A stretch of 64,000 nucleotides of DNA from Kocuria sp. Its GTDB lineage: Bacteria > Actinomycetota > Actinomycetes > Actinomycetales > Micrococcaceae. A program made the position numbers and the translations under genes. Below the pieces are notes generated by a model. The model made no database searches and had not been told where the DNA came from. It saw nothing but the letters and a program-made list of their open reading frames with translations. Shown here one piece after another: positions 8,102 to 16,739 of this stretch. Where the stretch lies: the NCBI GenBank assembly GCA_030454085.1, contig JAKDJD010000007.1:1-64000 (forward strand), written 5' to 3'. Every line of letters starts with the position of its first letter. Position 1 is the first letter of the stretch.

Positions 8102-10144
8102 ATGGCCGAGAACCCGGCCGAAAACCTGCAGATCACCGTCCACGGCGAGCCCCAGCAGGTGACCACGGGCACCACTGCCGCGGACCTGTTCGCAGACGAT
8201 TCGACGATCGTGGTCGCCAGGATCAACGACGTCCTCAAGGACCTGAGCACCGAGGTGGCCGAGGGCGACGTCGTCGTGCCGGTCACCATCGACCAGCCGG
8301 AGGGGCTCGAGGTCCTGCGCCACTCGGCTGCTCACGTCATGGCCCAGGCAGTGCAGGCCATGCGTCCTGACGCGAAGCTCGGCATCGGTCCCTACATCAC
8401 GGACGGTTTCTACTTCGACTTCGACGTCGAGGAACCCTTCACGCCCGAGGATCTGAAGAAGCTCGAGAAGTCGATGATGAAGATCATCAAGTCGGGCCAG
8501 ACCTTCCGGCGACGCTCCGTGACCCAGGAGGAAGCCGTCGAGGAGATGAAGGACGAGCCGTACAAACTCGAGCTCCTCGGCCTCTCACAAGGGCCGGGAT
8601 CCGGTTCCGACGCCGCCGAAGGCGCGTCCGTCGAGGTCGGCGAGGGTGAGATCACGATCTACGACAACGTGGACCGCAAGGGCGAAGCGGTCTGGAAGGA
8701 CCTCTGCCGTGGGCCGCACCTGCCGAACACAAAACTCATCGCCAACGGGTACGCCCTGACCCGTTCGGGCGGGGCCTACTGGCGCGGATCCGAGAAGAAC
8801 CCCATGCTGCAACGCATTTACGGGACCGCTTGGCCGACCAAGGAAGAGCTCACAGCGTACAAGGAGCGCATCGCCGAGGCCGAGCGCCGCGATCACCGTC
8901 GCCTGGGTGAGGAGCTCGACCTGTTCTCCTTCCCGAAGAACATCGGTCCGGGGCTTCCCGTGTTCCATCCCAAGGGCGGGGTGATCAAGCGCGAGATGGA
9001 GAACTACGTCCGCGACCGTCACCTCGAGGAGGGCTTCCAATACGTCGGGACGCCCCACATCACCAAGGAGGACCTGTTCTACACGTCCGGGCACCTTCCG
9101 TACTATGCCGAGGGCATGTTCCCCGCGATGGAGCTGGACAACGGCAACTATCGCCTCAAGGCCATGAACTGCCCGATGCACAACGAGATCTTCAAGGCCC
9201 GCGGGCGGTCCTACCGCGAACTGCCCCTGCGGTTCTTCGAATTCGGAACGGTCTACCGCGATGAGAAGTCCGGTGTGCTCCAGGGACTGACGCGCGTCCG
9301 GATGATCACGCAGGACGACTCGCACAGCTACGTGACCAAGGAGCAGGCCCCGGGCGAGGTCCGCCACCTGCTGAACTTCATGCTTTCCCTGCTCACGGAC
9401 TTCGGCCTCACCGATTTCTACCTCGAGCTCTCGACCCGCGAGACCGAGGGGGACAAGAAGGACAAGTTCATCGGCACGGACGAGCAGTGGGAGGAGGCCA
9501 CCGCCGTCCTGGAGGACGTCGCCAGGGAGACCGGTCTCGAACTGGTTCCCGATCCGGGCGGAGCCGCGTTCTACGGCCCCAAGATCTCGGTCCAGGCCAA
9601 GGACGCGATCGGCCGGACCTGGCAGATGTCGACGGTCCAGTACGACTTCAACCAGCCCGCGCGCTTCGGCCTCGAATATCAGGCGGCGGACGGCAGTCGC
9701 CAGGAGCCGGTCATGATCCACTCGGCCAAGTTCGGCTCGATCGAGCGGTTCATGGGCGTCCTGACCGAGCACTACGCCGGCGCCTTCCCCGCGTGGCTCT
9801 CCCCGGTCCAGGTTATTGGGATCCCCGTGGCGGAGGCTTTCAACGACTACATGGCCGAGATCGCCCAGAAGCTCCAGGCACAGGGCATTCGCGTCGAGGT
9901 CGACTACGGAACGGATCGATTCCCCAAGAAGATCCGCAACGCGTCGAAGGAGAAGGTCCCCTTCGTGCTGATCGCCGGCGGGGAAGACGCCGAGAACGGT
10001 GCCGTGTCCTTCCGGTTCCGGGACGGCTCCCAGGACAACGGGGTCACGGTCGACGACGCCGTCGCACGCATCGTCGACCATGTCCGGAACCGGGTCAACA
10101 CGGATCCGACCTCCCAGGCGGAGCCGGAAACCGACGACGCCTAG
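8102..10144 (+). CDS. thrS: Threonyl-tRNA synthetase
   Basis: Class II synthetase of 680 residues charging tRNA-Thr. Domains in order: TGS (about 1-65), the editing domain with [10 protein letters not shown] and the distal Cys-x-x-x-His zinc/editing residues, the catalytic core with motif 2 region [11 protein letters not shown] and [10 protein letters not shown] (zinc Cys), and the C-terminal anticodon-binding domain ([11 protein letters not shown]). AAGGAG at 8087-8092 is nine bases before the ATG at 8102 but only three before an in-frame GTG at 8096, so the ATG is preferred. A hairpin terminator follows at 10178, so it is probably transcribed alone. Confidence 0.97.
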   Translation: MAENPAENLQITVHGEPQQVTTGTTAADLFADDSTIVVARINDVLKDLSTEVAEGDVVVPVTIDQPEGLEVLRHSAAHVMAQAVQAMRPDAKLGIGPYITDGFYFDFDVEEPFTPEDLKKLEKSMMKIIKSGQTFRRRSVTQEEAVEEMKDEPYKLELLGLSQGPGSGSDAAEGASVEVGEGEITIYDNVDRKGEAVWKDLCRGPHLPNTKLIANGYALTRSGGAYWRGSEKNPMLQRIYGTAWPTKEELTAYKERIAEAERRDHRRLGEELDLFSFPKNIGPGLPVFHPKGGVIKREMENYVRDRHLEEGFQYVGTPHITKEDLFYTSGHLPYYAEGMFPAMELDNGNYRLKAMNCPMHNEIFKARGRSYRELPLRFFEFGTVYRDEKSGVLQGLTRVRMITQDDSHSYVTKEQAPGEVRHLLNFMLSLLTDFGLTDFYLELSTRETEGDKKDKFIGTDEQWEEATAVLEDVARETGLELVPDPGGAAFYGPKISVQAKDAIGRTWQMSTVQYDFNQPARFGLEYQAADGSRQEPVMIHSAKFGSIERFMGVLTEHYAGAFPAWLSPVQVIGIPVAEAFNDYMAEIAQKLQAQGIRVEVDYGTDRFPKKIRNASKEKVPFVLIAGGEDAENGAVSFRFRDGSQDNGVTVDDAVARIVDHVRNRVNTDPTSQAEPETDDA

Positions 10145-10177
10145 ATCGACGCGCTGGATCGGCGCGTCCATTCCCTG

Positions 10178-10219
10178 AGGGCCGGGCGGGAAACCCATGG
10201 TGGGTTCGCGCCCGGCCCT
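10178..10219 (+). terminator. Terminator hairpin after thrS
   Basis: AGGGCCGGGCGGGAAACCCA pairs with TGGGTTCGCGCCCGGCCCT in a stem of about 19 bp with one bulge and a very small loop, 33 bases after the thrS stop. Only two T residues follow, so it is GC-rich and weakly U-tailed, as is common in actinobacteria. Confidence 0.75.
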
Positions 10220-10278
10220 TGCCGTATCCAAGGCCCCTGCGGGGGTTCTGCGCCGCGGTGGAGGGCAGGCCTCGGCAA

Positions 10279-10308
10279 TTTGAACACCGTTCAAAATCTG
10301 GTTACGGT
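10279..10308 (+). promoter_or_regulatory. BioQ-like operator and sigma-A promoter of the biotin operon
   Basis: TTTGAACACCGTTCAAA at 10279-10295 is a perfect palindrome. Its core TGAAC-N3-GTTCA matches the operator type of BioQ, the TetR-family biotin repressor of actinobacteria. The -35 hexamer TTGAAC (10280-10285) lies inside it and TACGGT at 10303-10308 is a -10 after a 17-bp spacer. A bound repressor would block the polymerase. Transcription would start near 10315, giving a ~95-base leader before bioA. No bioQ gene is in the window. Confidence 0.82.
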
Positions 10309-10408
10309 ACTTGCATGCGCCTTCCGCAACACCGCCCATCGTGCCCACGAGTTGCCCTTCGGATATGCGGCACCGTACCAGCCAGACCCGTCGCGAAGGA
10401 GCGAGACC

Positions 10409-11752
10409 GTGGGTGAGGCTCAGGGATTGATCGCCCGGGACGCCCGCCACGTCTGGCACCCGTACGCACCCGTCGGCGAGGAACAGCTCTACGCGGTCCG
10501 ATCCGCTGAGGGCGCCCTGCTGCACCTGAACGATGCCGAAGGGCGGGAACTGAGTGCGATCGACGCGATGGGCTCGTGGTGGGCCATGGTTCACGGGCAC
10601 TCGCATCCGAAGCTGACCGGCGCCTTGCAACGACAGTCCGAGGTCATGCCCCACGTCATGTTCGGCGGGCTCACGCACGAACCGGCCGTCCGTCTGGCCG
10701 AAAAGCTCGTCGCGAATACGCCCTCAGGCCTGCACCACGTCTTCTTCTCGGACTCCGGATCGATCGCGGTGGAAATCGCGCTCAAAATGGTCATCCAGTA
10801 CCAGGCGGCTTCGGGCCGTCCGGAGCGCAACCGGATGCTGACGGTCCGCGGCGGCTACCACGGGGACACCTTCGCAACCATGAGCTTGTGCGACCCGGTC
10901 GACGGGATGCACCACGCCTTCACACCACTGGCCACGCAGCACTTCTTCGCCCCACGACCGCCCCGCGGCCACTACGACGCCGACCACGCCACCTGGACCT
11001 GGGACGACCAGGCCCTGGAGGCCTGGGCCACCGAATTCGAGGCGATCCTCGCGGAGAACACGGACCGAATCGGTGGCGTCATCCTCGAACCGGTTCTCCA
11101 AGGGGCCGGGGGCATGCGCGTGTACGACCCGCGAGCCCTCGACGTCGTCCGGCGAGCCTGCGACGCCCACGACTGCCTGCTCGTTCTCGACGAGATCGCC
11201 ACGGGATTCGGCAGAACCGGACGATGGACCGCTTCCGAATGGGCCGGGATCGAGCCCGACATCATGTGTCTCGGCAAGGCCCTGACCGGCGGGACCATGA
11301 CCGGCGCCGCAACCCTCACGACCTCACGGGTCGCACACCGAGTCTCCGGGGGAACGAACGGCATGCCGGCCGCGTTGCTGCACGGCCCTACCTTCATGGG
11401 CAACCCGTTGTTCTGCGCCGTCTCCCTGGCTTCCCTGGAACTGCTGACCGATCAGGAAACAGGTTGGGCCCGCACCGTGCCCCGCCTGGAAAGAGCCCTC
11501 GCCGACGGCCTGGCACCGGCCACGGACCTCGACTCGGTCGCGGACGTGAGAGTCCTCGGCGCCGTAGGGGTCATCGAGCTGAACCGGGACGTGGACGTGC
11601 CTGCCGTGACCAGGGCCGCGGTGCACCGCGGAGTCTGGATCAGGCCCTTCCGGCGGCTGGTCTACGTGATGCCGCCCTACATCACCACCGACGACCAAAC
11701 ACGGCAGATCTGCCACGGGCTCATCGAAGCGATCGGGGAGGTTCACGGATGA
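10409..11752 (+). CDS. bioA: Adenosylmethionine-8-amino-7-oxononanoate aminotransferase
   Basis: A PLP enzyme (class III aminotransferase, 447 residues) converting KAPA to DAPA with S-adenosylmethionine as the usual amino donor, the third step of biotin ring assembly. Visible features: HVWHPYAP at the N-terminus, GSWWAMVHGHSHP, the PLP loop SDSGSIAVEIALK, LDEIATGFGRTG with the cofactor Asp, and the Schiff-base Lys290 in CLGKALTGG. GTG at 10409 has AAGGAG seven bases upstream; earlier in-frame codons would place the start in the operator. The stop overlaps the next start (ATGA), so translation of the fusion gene is coupled. Confidence 0.96.
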   Translation: MGEAQGLIARDARHVWHPYAPVGEEQLYAVRSAEGALLHLNDAEGRELSAIDAMGSWWAMVHGHSHPKLTGALQRQSEVMPHVMFGGLTHEPAVRLAEKLVANTPSGLHHVFFSDSGSIAVEIALKMVIQYQAASGRPERNRMLTVRGGYHGDTFATMSLCDPVDGMHHAFTPLATQHFFAPRPPRGHYDADHATWTWDDQALEAWATEFEAILAENTDRIGGVILEPVLQGAGGMRVYDPRALDVVRRACDAHDCLLVLDEIATGFGRTGRWTASEWAGIEPDIMCLGKALTGGTMTGAATLTTSRVAHRVSGGTNGMPAALLHGPTFMGNPLFCAVSLASLELLTDQETGWARTVPRLERALADGLAPATDLDSVADVRVLGAVGVIELNRDVDVPAVTRAAVHRGVWIRPFRRLVYVMPPYITTDDQTRQICHGLIEAIGEVHG

Positions 11753-14046
11753 GCACCGACTGGACCGAGTGGGCAGAGAACCGTCAACGCGTGCGGAACC
11801 GCCGTGCCCTCGGCCGAACGGCCGAACCTCCCCCTCCGCCACGGACGGCAGCGATGGCCATCGACTTCAGGACCAACGACTATTTGGGGTTGGGAACGCG
11901 TGGCCTGCCGAGCCGTCGCACCTCGCTCCCCGCCGGTGCCGGATCCTCCCGCGTCGTCGCCGGAACGCATCCTGAACACCGGAGGCTCGAGGCAGAGCTT
12001 GCCCATCTGGCCGGTGCGCAGGATGCTCTCGTTTTCTCCTCGGGATACCTTGCCAACCTGGGAATCATCGGGGCCCTCGACGCCCCGGGCACCACACTGC
12101 TCATGGACGACCACGTGCACGCAAGCCTCCGCGATGCGGCGCGAGCGGCCTCGTCCCACCGCGAATTCTTCCCCCACCAGGACCTCACCAACCTGGCACA
12201 CCGGATGGAGGACGCAAGCAAGGCACGACCCGGGGGACGCATCGCAGTCATCGTCGAATCCGTGTACTCCGTGGTGGGGGACGCGACCGACCTGGATACC
12301 CTCGCCCGGGTCTGTGCCACCCATCGCGCCCTGCTGGTGGTCGACGAGGCCCACAGTTTCGCGACCGTGCCGCAAGGAACGCTCACTCGAACGCACGACC
12401 TGTGCAGCCACGAACGGGACACGACGGCGCCGATGATCGTCACGGCATCCCTGTCCAAAGCGCTCGCGGGGCAGGGCGGCGTCATCCTCTTCGGTGGCTC
12501 GCCGGGCCAAGCGGCGCTGTGGCGCGACCACCTGGTCAACACGGCCCGCCCTTTCATCTTCGACACCGGGTTGTCACCACTCGTGGCCGAAGCGGCCCTC
12601 GAAGCCTGTACTGCCGCGGTCGGAGAGAACCTGGCCGCCGCGCTCGAAGAACGACGCCGCTGTGCCCTGTCGGCCCTTCGTCGACGCCCCGCCGTAGAAC
12701 GCATCCTCGAAGGCGGGGCTGGCCCCATACTGTCCTTGCGCATGCCGTCCCCGGACTCCGCGCTCGGGGCCGCACGAGAATTGGACGAGGCCGGTATCCG
12801 GGTGGGGGTGTTCCGGCCTCCGAGCGTTCCGGACAACATCTCGCGGCTGCGACTCTCCGTCCACGCCGACCATCGGCCGGACCAGCTCGTCGTCGCGCTG
12901 GAACAGGTTGCCTCCGTGGTCGAACGGGCCTGGGGGATCACGGGCAGGTGTCCTTTTGCCCAGGGGGACGCGCGTCCTGCCGACCACCGTTACCGCCAGG
13001 TCCTGGTCGAGGACCCGGCCACGGTGCGGGACGTCATGGGCGATCCCGAGTCGTACGTCCCCGACAATGCGCTGACGACCAACGTCCCCCTGGTCCCCGC
13101 CGCCCGGCGAATCCTGGCCACAGTCGGGTTCCAGCTGCCAGCGGTCCTCGCATCCGCCTCGGGAGAGCTGCACCGGAAGGTACGGAGGATCACGACCCCG
13201 TACTTTTCCGCCACCACGGTCCGACGCCGTCTCCCCGACATCCGTCGCATCTGCCGCGACAGCATCCGCGAACTCGAGGCAGAACTCGAATCCGGCCCAG
13301 TGGACCTGTCCCGCACGATTGCCTTTTCCGTACCCGCTCGAAGCCTGCAGCTGCTTTCCGGGATGCCGGCACCCGAATCCTCCGCCTTGCAGCGCTGGAG
13401 CGCGGATTCGCTCGAACTGTTCTGGGGGTGGCCCGAGCGGACCCGCCAGCTGGGGCTGGCACGTTCGGCGGCCGATTTCTACGCCTGGCTCAGGACCGAG
13501 GTCCAGGGAGCGCGCGGGGAAGAGAACCTCTTCGCTGACCTGCTCGCCGCCGGAGTCGGGCTCGAGAGGGTGGTCTCCCTGGGATACTTCCTGGTCATTG
13601 CGGGCCAGGAGACCACCAGAATGCTGATTGGCACGGCCCTCCACCGAGCCCTCGGGGATCGTTCCCTGTGGTCGGCCCTCGGGAACCCCGAATCCGGTCC
13701 GGGTACAGCGAAGGAGCTCATCCGGGAGACCCTTCGTGCATACTCATCGGTTCCCACCTGGAGGCGACAATCTGCGGTCTCTGTCGACAGCCCCGGCCTG
13801 CGCGCCGAACCCGGAGATCACCTGCTCCTTCGGCTGTCCGGGGAAGCCTTGCAGGATCACCGGCTGGCCTTCGGCCACGGAATCCATCGGTGCCTGGGCG
13901 CGGCACTGGCCGAGCAGGAGGCATCGCTCGTGGTCCACGACGTGGCCCGGAACCTGCCCGGTCTGCGACCCAGCGGCGCCCCGCCATCGTGGCTCACCCT
14001 CCTGTCCTTCCAGTCCCCACAACACGTCATCGTGGAGAACCCATGA
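11749..14046 (+). CDS. BioF-BioI fusion: KAPA synthase joined to cytochrome P450
   Basis: One uninterrupted 765-residue frame with two enzymes. Residues ~1-400 are a PLP 8-amino-7-oxononanoate synthase (BioF): DFRTNDYLGL, GAGSSRVVAGTHPEH, VDEAHSF and Schiff-base Lys237 in ASLSKALAGQGG. Residues ~410-765 are a P450 with I-helix AGQETT (618-623), ExxR (Glu660-Arg663) and heme loop FGHGIHRCLG (708-717, ligand Cys715). By analogy with Bacillus BioI, which cleaves fatty acyl-ACP to pimeloyl-ACP, the P450 half would supply the substrate used by the BioF half; that is inference. The P450 is short, with the meander before the heme loop reduced by roughly 15-20 residues. ATGA overlaps on both sides tie it to bioA and bioD. 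No dedicated ferredoxin or reductase is nearby. No stop or frameshift lies between the halves. Confidence 0.93.
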   Translation: MSTDWTEWAENRQRVRNRRALGRTAEPPPPPRTAAMAIDFRTNDYLGLGTRGLPSRRTSLPAGAGSSRVVAGTHPEHRRLEAELAHLAGAQDALVFSSGYLANLGIIGALDAPGTTLLMDDHVHASLRDAARAASSHREFFPHQDLTNLAHRMEDASKARPGGRIAVIVESVYSVVGDATDLDTLARVCATHRALLVVDEAHSFATVPQGTLTRTHDLCSHERDTTAPMIVTASLSKALAGQGGVILFGGSPGQAALWRDHLVNTARPFIFDTGLSPLVAEAALEACTAAVGENLAAALEERRRCALSALRRRPAVERILEGGAGPILSLRMPSPDSALGAARELDEAGIRVGVFRPPSVPDNISRLRLSVHADHRPDQLVVALEQVASVVERAWGITGRCPFAQGDARPADHRYRQVLVEDPATVRDVMGDPESYVPDNALTTNVPLVPAARRILATVGFQLPAVLASASGELHRKVRRITTPYFSATTVRRRLPDIRRICRDSIRELEAELESGPVDLSRTIAFSVPARSLQLLSGMPAPESSALQRWSADSLELFWGWPERTRQLGLARSAADFYAWLRTEVQGARGEENLFADLLAAGVGLERVVSLGYFLVIAGQETTRMLIGTALHRALGDRSLWSALGNPESGPGTAKELIRETLRAYSSVPTWRRQSAVSVDSPGLRAEPGDHLLLRLSGEALQDHRLAFGHGIHRCLGAALAEQEASLVVHDVARNLPGLRPSGAPPSWLTLLSFQSPQHVIVENP

Positions 14047-14813
14047 CCACACACTCTGATACCTGCGCCTCGAAATCCCTGCCTCCGGGCCGGACCTGGG
14101 TGGTCACGGGCACGGACACGGAGATCGGCAAGACATGGACCACGGCGGCCCTCGCCGGGGAAATCCTCCGGCGAACGGGAGGAAGCCACATCGACAAGCC
14201 AGTCCAAACGGGGTTGAAACCAGGGGAGCCCGGAGACGTCGAAGAGTGTCTGGAACTGTTGGGGCATCCGGGCGGACTGACCGGTTCGGAAGGTGTCAGA
14301 CTCGGCCCGGCGATGGCGCCACGAGACGCCCTGCGATGCTCCGATGCGCCAGCCACCGATTTGCCCGGACTCGGGGCTCACGTGTCGCGCTGGTCCTCCC
14401 ACCTGAGGACGTCGCGCTCGCTGGTCATCGAAGGGTCCGGGGGAGTGACAGTGGCCTTGACCCCCGACGGCGAAACAACCGTCGACGTCGTCCAAGCACT
14501 GCGCGGACCCTCCGACGGCGGGACCCCAACCGATCCAGGGGCGCATCTGGTGCTGGTGTGCCGTCCTGGGCTGGGGACTCAGAACCACAGCGAATTGGCC
14601 ATGGAGCACCTGGACCGTCGGGGCGTGCTTCCCACGTGCCTGGTGGTATCCGGCACGTCGGATCGGCCGGACGACGTCGAACGCGCCAACCTGAACTTCC
14701 TGGCGCGCCTCGCCGCCGAGTACCGGGCGAAACTCTTCACGATCCGGCGCGGTTCCCTGTGTCTCCGGGAATTTCCCTGCGACACTCGCCCGACGGTCAC
14801 AGCCCGTGGCTGA
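14043..14813 (+). CDS. bioD: Dethiobiotin synthetase
   Basis: An ATP-dependent carboxylase closing the ureido ring (DAPA + CO2 to dethiobiotin), 256 residues. The P-loop GTDTEIGKTW is at residues ~23-32, DKPVQTGLKPG carries the substrate-binding Lys/Thr, and VIEGSGGV is the family's second conserved loop. The last ~60 residues diverge from well-studied BioD proteins. The start overlaps the fusion gene stop (ATGA). It is the last gene of the operon and ends three bases from a convergent gene. bioB is not in the window, so biotin synthase must be elsewhere. Confidence 0.93.
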   Translation: MTTHSDTCASKSLPPGRTWVVTGTDTEIGKTWTTAALAGEILRRTGGSHIDKPVQTGLKPGEPGDVEECLELLGHPGGLTGSEGVRLGPAMAPRDALRCSDAPATDLPGLGAHVSRWSSHLRTSRSLVIEGSGGVTVALTPDGETTVDVVQALRGPSDGGTPTDPGAHLVLVCRPGLGTQNHSELAMEHLDRRGVLPTCLVVSGTSDRPDDVERANLNFLARLAAEYRAKLFTIRRGSLCLREFPCDTRPTVTARG

Positions 14814-14816
14814 GAC

Positions 14817-15320
14817 TTACGAACCAGAACGTTCCTTGAGCCGGAGGATGAAGCGTTCGACGTTGTCGGACGTTCGTTCCTTGCGGTCCTCGAGCGTGAT
14901 GGTTTCCTCCATCTGACGGATGCCTTCGGGGCGTTTGCGGCTCACGGCGTAGTCCGCGCAGCCCAGATCCGAACAGAGATACGTGCCCAAGGAGGAATAG
15001 CGTTCCTTCTTCGTGGCGGGACGTTGGGCCGAGTACATCGAAACACCGGTGCCGCCGTGCAGCGTCAGGCAGAACTGGCACATTTGCGCGGTCGGCTTGC
15101 CACGGTGCGGCGTGCGGTGGAGGACCACGCCCTCGGGACCGTTCGCGGTCTCAGCCACCACGTACCCCCGATGGGGACTCCTAGGATCGATCCACCCCAG
15201 GAAGGCCTGGGAACCCCAATCGGTACGCGCAAGATGTCCCGGGAGATGGATCCGCTGGGCCTCGCCCTGACTGCAATTGATGAAGCTGTGTCTGATCTCT
15301 GATTCTGAGAGGGGGCGCAT
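14817..15320 (-). CDS. FBP (EF-G-binding, FusB-like) zinc-finger protein
   Basis: 167 residues with the C-terminal treble-clef zinc finger of the FBP/FusB family. The four zinc ligands are visible as CQFC and CSDLGCADY, and the domain ends with the family's helical TSDNVERFILRL. FusB binds EF-G and protects against fusidic acid; actinobacterial relatives are widespread and their role is not established. The ATG at 15320 is preferred over a TTG nine bases upstream. Convergent with bioD, divergent from the HIT gene. Confidence 0.85.
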   Translation of the reverse strand: MRPLSESEIRHSFINCSQGEAQRIHLPGHLARTDWGSQAFLGWIDPRSPHRGYVVAETANGPEGVVLHRTPHRGKPTAQMCQFCLTLHGGTGVSMYSAQRPATKKERYSSLGTYLCSDLGCADYAVSRKRPEGIRQMEETITLEDRKERTSDNVERFILRLKERSGS

Positions 15321-15413
15321 GATTCCCAACCTATACCCCGTGCAACGAAGGTAAATGAGTCGATGTCGTGAAGGCTCACTACGATCCGCCCACCGCTAGG
15401 GGAATCGACGGCC

Positions 15414-15419
15414 TAAGCT
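15414..15419 (+). promoter_or_regulatory. Possible -10 element (TAAGCT) of a leaderless HIT transcript
   Basis: TAAGCT ends six bases before the ATG at 15426 and no purine-rich ribosome site precedes that ATG. The spacing would put transcription start on or next to the A of the start codon, as in leaderless actinobacterial mRNAs. The -35 region is not convincing. Confidence 0.4.
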
Positions 15420-15425
15420 GGATTC

Positions 15426-16001
15426 ATGACGGAGGAACCTGACTACTCGACCGACGACTTCGTGCTGCCCGGAGTCCCGGATGCTTTTCAACGCATGTGG
15501 ACCCCGCACCGCAAGGCGTACGTCAGTGGGGGACAGAAGGACTACACGGAGAACTCCTGTCCGTTCTGCGCGGCCCCCGGACGATCCGACCAGGACTCGC
15601 TGATCGTCTACCGGGGAGAGTACGTCTTCGTGGTCCTCAACCTGTATCCGTACAACCCCGGCCACTTGCTGGTCTGCCCGTACCGGCACGTGTCCAATTT
15701 CGACGAGATCGACTCGCGGGAAACGGCCGAAATGTCCGCATGTGTCCAGACCGCGATGCGGGTCCTCCGTCAGACATCGAACGCCGCCGGCTTCAACATG
15801 GGGATGAACCAGGGGAAGGTTGGTGGCGCGGGTATCGCGGCCCATCTGCACGAACATGTGATCCCGCGGTGGAACGGGGACACCAATTTCCTGCCGATCG
15901 TCGCCGGAACCAAAACCGTCACGCAGACCCTCGATGAGATTCGCCATCTCGTTGCGGAGGCCTGGCCGTCCGACCTGGCGAATCCCAACGACGACCAATG
16001 A
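15426..16001 (+). CDS. HIT-family nucleotide hydrolase/phosphorylase
   Basis: 191 residues of the histidine-triad superfamily, closest in layout to actinobacterial Ap4A phosphorylase-like proteins. The active site HLHEHVIPRW carries the His-x-His-x-His triad. ENSCPFC near residue 40 gives a zinc-type Cys pair, and NPGHLLVCPYRHV is the conserved substrate strand. It probably cleaves dinucleoside polyphosphates or related nucleotides; the exact substrate cannot be read from sequence. It is convergent with the LOG-family gene. Confidence 0.88.
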   Translation: MTEEPDYSTDDFVLPGVPDAFQRMWTPHRKAYVSGGQKDYTENSCPFCAAPGRSDQDSLIVYRGEYVFVVLNLYPYNPGHLLVCPYRHVSNFDEIDSRETAEMSACVQTAMRVLRQTSNAAGFNMGMNQGKVGGAGIAAHLHEHVIPRWNGDTNFLPIVAGTKTVTQTLDEIRHLVAEAWPSDLANPNDDQ

Positions 16002-16013
16002 TGCTTACTTGGC

Positions 16014-16637
16014 TTACTTCGCCCACTTGGGCTCGGGTGGTTGCCAGCGGGTCAATGCTTCAAGAAGAGGCTCAGGTTCAGACTCGATGATCAGCGAGTG
16101 GCTCAATTTCTTGCTGAGGAATCCCTCCTCGACCATGTGATCGAGAAGGTCCAGCAGGGGATCCCAGAACCCGTTGACGTTGTAGAGCGCTACGGGTTTC
16201 GAGTGCAGTCCCAACTGTTGCCAGGTCCACGTCTCGAAAAGCTCCTCGAGCGTTCCGGCCCCTCCTGGAAGGGCCACGAAGGCGTCCCCGTCTTCGGCCA
16301 TCGCATTCTTGCGCTGGTGCATGTCGTCGACGACGTCGAGTGAGGTGAGCCCAGGGTGCCCAATCTCGCCTTCAACCAAAGATTGAGGGATAACTCCGCG
16401 CACGGAGCCCCCGGCGTGCAGCGCGGAATCCGCGAGGACGCCCATGAGTCCGACCTTGCCGCCTCCGTAGACGATGTCGATCCCGCGTTGGGCTATCGCT
16501 ACGGCGAGCCGACGGACCGCTTCGGAATAGACGGCGTCGCTTCCGACGGCCGAACCAGTGTAGGCCGTGATCGTGCGAACCTGGCGCGGTGGCATGGGAG
16601 GCAAGGAGGGCAAAGGGGTTGGGTCATCGACGGACAT
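16014..16637 (-). CDS. LOG-family protein (TIGR00730 Rossmann fold)
   Basis: 207 residues with the defining motif PGGAGTLEELFE (PGGxGTxxE) and the upstream GGGKVGLMG loop, which together bind a nucleotide monophosphate. Family members act as cytokinin riboside 5'-monophosphate phosphoribohydrolases or, more broadly, as nucleotide 5'-monophosphate nucleosidases. The bacterial physiological substrate is usually unknown. An upstream ATG at 16649 would add four residues; the choice is uncertain. Confidence 0.88.
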   Translation of the reverse strand: MSVDDPTPLPSLPPMPPRQVRTITAYTGSAVGSDAVYSEAVRRLAVAIAQRGIDIVYGGGKVGLMGVLADSALHAGGSVRGVIPQSLVEGEIGHPGLTSLDVVDDMHQRKNAMAEDGDAFVALPGGAGTLEELFETWTWQQLGLHSKPVALYNVNGFWDPLLDLLDHMVEEGFLSKKLSHSLIIESEPEPLLEALTRWQPPEPKWAK

Positions 16638-16739
16638 GGAACCCACCATAGCGCTGGATCGTTGCCCTGGACCTGTTGCGACACCCGCACCCTCTCGTCG
16701 CGTGGCCAGGCGATACCCCGGCGTCGCCCCCCGAAGGAT

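Noticed and set aside
8585-10678. 697-codon minus-strand frame over thrS and the bioA promoter
   Set aside because: Shadow of thrS; no domain recognisable and it would cross the terminator and BioQ site.
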